Assembly: GCF_022095675.1 (NCBI RefSeq)
Contig: NZ_JAHYSG010000217.1
Coordinates: 1 to 8,576 of the forward strand
Direction: 5' to 3'
DNA: 8,576 bases
Origin: Dactylosporangium sp. AC04546
GTDB lineage: Bacteria > Actinomycetota > Actinomycetes > Mycobacteriales > Micromonosporaceae
The first letter of the stretch is position 1. Every line of letters starts with the position of its first letter. The position numbers and the translations under genes were made by a program. Shown one piece after another: positions 6,421 through 8,576 of this stretch. The notes under the pieces are model-generated. The model saw nothing but the letters and a program-made list of their open reading frames with translations. It was not told the origin of the DNA and ran no database searches.

Positions 6421-7395
6421 GTGCGGGCGAGCCGGCTGCTGTCGACGCTGCTGCTGCTGCAGACCCGCGGGCGGCTCACCGCACAGCAGATCGCCGACGA
6501 GCTGGAGGTCTCGGTCCGCACGGTGTACCGCGACATCGAGGCACTCTCGGCGTCCGGGGTGCCGGTCTACGCCGACCGCGGCCCGGCCGGCGGGTATCAG
6601 CTCGTCGACGGCTACCGGACCAGCCTCACCGGGCTCACCACCGACGAGGCGGCGGCGCTGTTCCTGACCGGGAGCGGAGCCACCGCCGCCCACCTCGGGC
6701 TCGGCCCGACCCTCGAGGCCGCCCAGCTCAAGCTGCTGGCGGCGATGCCGCGGGAGCAGCGCTCGATGGCCGAGCGCATCCAGGAGCGGGTCCACGTCGA
6801 CGCGCCCGGCTGGTTCCGCGATCCGGAGGCGCCCCCGCACCTCGACGCCGTCGCCGGGGCCGTCTGGGAGCAGCGGCGGCTGCGCGTGCGGTACCGCAAA
6901 TGGGACAACGCCGAGGTCGAACGCACCCTCGAACCGATCGGCCTGGTGCTCAAGGGCACCGCCTGGTACTGCGTGGCGCGGGGCCGCGAGCGCGTCAACG
7001 CCTACCGGGTCTCGCGCATCGACGCGGTGAGCGTGCTGGACGAGCGGTTCGAGCGCCCGCCGGATTTCGATCTGCAGCGGTACTGGCTGGAGTGGTCGGA
7101 GCGGCTGCAGCAGACGCTCTACAGCGGCGGTTTCGCGACGGTACTGGTGGGGCCGCGCGCCGCCAGCATGTGGTGGATGCTCGGCCCGGTCGCCGAGCGG
7201 GCGCTGCGCGAGACGGCCGGCGAGCCCGACGCCGCCGGCTGGGTCCGGGTGGTCCTGCCGATCGAGTCGTTCGAGCACGCCCGGATCGACCTGGGCCGGT
7301 TCGGGCCGGACGTGGAGGTGCTCGACCCGCCCGAGCTGCGCGCGCTCATGCGGGCCCAGGCGTCCGACACCCTGCGCCGCTACGGTGAGGTCTAG
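6421..7395 (+). CDS. HTH/WYL-domain transcriptional regulator (YafY-like)
   Basis: This 324-aa regulator opens with an HTH_11-type winged helix at residues 1-55 (RLTAQQIADELEVSVRTVYRDIEAL) and a wing region with GPAGGYQL. The WYL domain covers about residues 140-215. It contains RYRKWDNAEVERTLEPIGLVLKG up to W182-Y183-C184-V185-A186 (the third letter of WYL is Cys) and AYRVSRI. A C-terminal WCX-like extension follows, about residues 235-318. WYL domains bind small ligands or nucleic acid and switch DNA binding, and target promoters are often nearby. The GTG at 6421 lies one base after the preceding TGA with no Shine-Dalgarno sequence, so translation probably depends on coupling, and the product begins with the usual RASRLLSTLLLLQTRGRLTA. 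Its targets are unknown. The neighbouring operon, itself included, and the convergent VOC gene are candidates. Confidence 0.93.
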   Translation: MRASRLLSTLLLLQTRGRLTAQQIADELEVSVRTVYRDIEALSASGVPVYADRGPAGGYQLVDGYRTSLTGLTTDEAAALFLTGSGATAAHLGLGPTLEAAQLKLLAAMPREQRSMAERIQERVHVDAPGWFRDPEAPPHLDAVAGAVWEQRRLRVRYRKWDNAEVERTLEPIGLVLKGTAWYCVARGRERVNAYRVSRIDAVSVLDERFERPPDFDLQRYWLEWSERLQQTLYSGGFATVLVGPRAASMWWMLGPVAERALRETAGEPDAAGWVRVVLPIESFEHARIDLGRFGPDVEVLDPPELRALMRAQASDTLRRYGEV

Positions 7396-8576
7396 CGGCG
7401 CAGCTCCCAGCGGGTCAGGGCGATCGCGTGGCCGTCGGGGTCGCGGAACGTCGCCGAGCACAGCTCCAGCTGCTCGCCCTGCGGCACCACCCGCGGCCGG
7501 TGCACGAAGTCGACGCCCTGCTCGCGCAGCCGCTCGTAGGCCTCGTAGACGTCGGCGACCTCCAGGTTGAGGTGCACCACCCGGCGGTCGACCGGTGGCA
7601 TGTCGGCGACCCGGCGCAGCACGACCCGGGCGTCGCCGCTCGCGAGCACGGCGCTGGTCGGCCCGCTGTCGAGCTCGGTCAGGCCGAGCGTGTCGCGGTA
7701 GAAGCGCAGCGATCGCTGCAGGTCGGACACGATGAGCGTGATGCTCACCCCGGCGACCCCGTCGAGCGGCAGCGACTGCCGCCGGGGCGAGGTGGCGAGG
7801 AACTCGGCGACCGCGCCCTCCGACAGCGGCTGCTCCTCGAGTTGGTCCTCCGGCAGGTAGTGCTCCGTCGCGTACGGGTCGGGCGTCACCGGTCCGGTGT
7901 CGTCGTCGTCGGCCGTCCGCTCCTCGCGCGGCTGGGGCCAGATGGGCGGGGCACTGTACAGCCCGGCGCCCACCGGCGCCCGCCCGTTGGCGGCCCAGGC
8001 CGAGATCGTCCGGGGCTCGGCCGGGGGCTCGGTGGTGGCCTCCGTAACGGCCCCGGTGGTCGGCTCCTCTACGACGGCCGGCGGCGTCTCCTCGGCCGGC
8101 GCGTCGAGGACCGTGCCTTCGAGCGTCTCCACCGGGGTCGCGTCGGGCCCGGTGAACCGCTCGGCGGTGTGGTCCTCCAGCCGGGGCATGCGGATCGGCA
8201 GCTGCTCGGTCTCCCGGTCCGGGTACGACACGGCGATCGGCGCCGCCTCGGCCGCCGCGCCGGCCTCCGGCTCAGGCCCCGGATCCGTGACCGGCTCAGT
8301 GGGGGGCTCGCTGTCCACCGTGGACACGGCGACGGGCTCGGCGACCGGCTCGGCGACGGGCTCCGCGAGGGGCACGGTGACGGGCTCGCTGTCCGCCGTG
8401 GACACGGCGACGGGCTCGGCGATGGGCTCCGCAACGGGCTCGGTGGCCGGCTCGCTGTCCACGGTGGACATGGCGGATGCGGGCTCGGGCTCGGCGGGCG
8501 GGGTCTCGACCGTCGGGGCTTCGTCCGCCGGTGGGGTCTCGGCGGGGGGCGTCAGGAGGGCGCCGCCCTCGGGGAT
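7392..8576 (-). CDS. VOC (glyoxalase-like) domain protein with long Pro/Glu-rich repetitive N-terminus; start outside window
   Basis: At least 394 aa are encoded. Counting from the window edge, residues 1 to ~190 are low-complexity and acidic (EPVAEPV-type repeats, VSTVDSEP blocks, ETPPAEPEP), probably disordered. Residues ~190-275 are less repetitive and polar. Residues ~276-391 form a VOC domain (ITLIVSDLQRSLRFYRDTLGL, VHLNLEVADVYEAYERLREQG, FRDPDGHAIALTRW). VOC proteins include glyoxalase I, dioxygenases and antibiotic-binding proteins. The usual first metal ligand (His in HVxLxVxD) is replaced, and the usual Glu near the end (DPDGNxIEL) is Ala, so a binding rather than metal-enzyme role is likely. 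An ATG at 8471 could be proposed, but it has no Shine-Dalgarno sequence, falls inside a repeat whose other copies read VSTxDSEP, and the frame stays open with the same Pro/Glu composition to 8576. The stop shares CTAG with the convergent WYL gene. Confidence 0.82.
   Translation of the reverse strand: MPEGGALLTPPAETPPADEAPTVETPPAEPEPASAMSTVDSEPATEPVAEPIAEPVAVSTADSEPVTVPLAEPVAEPVAEPVAVSTVDSEPPTEPVTDPGPEPEAGAAAEAAPIAVSYPDRETEQLPIRMPRLEDHTAERFTGPDATPVETLEGTVLDAPAEETPPAVVEEPTTGAVTEATTEPPAEPRTISAWAANGRAPVGAGLYSAPPIWPQPREERTADDDDTGPVTPDPYATEHYLPEDQLEEQPLSEGAVAEFLATSPRRQSLPLDGVAGVSITLIVSDLQRSLRFYRDTLGLTELDSGPTSAVLASGDARVVLRRVADMPPVDRRVVHLNLEVADVYEAYERLREQGVDFVHRPRVVPQGEQLELCSATFRDPDGHAIALTRWELRR
8304..8476 (-). 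repeat. In-frame tandem-like DNA repeats encoding VSTxDSEP...EPVAEP blocks
   Basis: Two 41-bp copies at 8304-8344 and 8382-8422 differ at one base and are offset by 78 bp (26 codons). A third, shorter copy begins at about 8449, offset 66 bp (22 codons). On the minus strand they encode EPVAVSTVDSEP, EPVAVSTADSEP and MSTVDSEP. Offsets are multiples of three, so copy changes would keep the frame. Short EPVAEP codon repeats fill the spaces. Such regions can vary in length between strains by slippage or recombination. Confidence 0.8.

Noticed and set aside
8469..8471. ATG as the true start of the VOC protein
   Set aside because: No Shine-Dalgarno sequence, located within a repeat block where the other copies have Val, and the same-composition frame continues to the window edge without a stop.

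Overview
The window is very GC-rich, with strong G/C at third codon positions, frequent GTG starts, chained 4-base gene overlaps and the partners valS-folC-DUF4233. This points to a high-GC actinomycete. The FolC and WYL-regulator styles suggest Micromonosporales, but that is an inference without any database search. Bases 1-64 are the 3' end of a 5S rRNA, so the window begins at the tail of an rRNA operon, which is closed by a strong 15-bp terminator hairpin.

Left part (about 200-2031): two genes converge on a 371-bp non-coding gap. They encode related, unrecognised single-pass membrane proteins of 211 aa (plus strand) and 271 aa (minus strand). Both have a C-terminal outer domain ending in a Cys-X12-Cys...WAD pattern. 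The gap holds the most unusual structure of the window: seven GGTCGGTCGACCGACC-type palindromes at a period of about 32-43 bp. Six of them form a higher-order tandem duplication of about 117 bp (three palindromes per unit), with two recurring linker types. I do not recognise this array as a named element. A REP/BIME-like repeat, a bidirectional transcription end, or an operator cluster are the leading ideas.

Middle part (2032-7395): from a 73-bp divergent intergenic region, a tightly packed plus-strand operon runs valS (valyl-tRNA synthetase, apparently leaderless), folC (dihydrofolate/folylpolyglutamate synthase, GTGA overlap), a DUF4233-type four-helix membrane protein (ATGA overlap) and a helix-turn-helix/WYL transcription regulator (1-nt gap). 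It couples tRNA charging, folate polyglutamylation and an unknown membrane function. The regulator occupies the slot where many actinobacteria carry ndk.

Right part (7392-8576): a minus-strand gene converges on the WYL regulator, their stop codons sharing CTAG. It encodes a protein with a long, acidic, Pro/Glu/Val-rich repetitive N-terminal region and a C-terminal VOC (glyoxalase-like) domain. Its reading frame stays open to the window edge, so its true start is outside. The two right-hand genes leave no intergenic space, so no terminator separates them.
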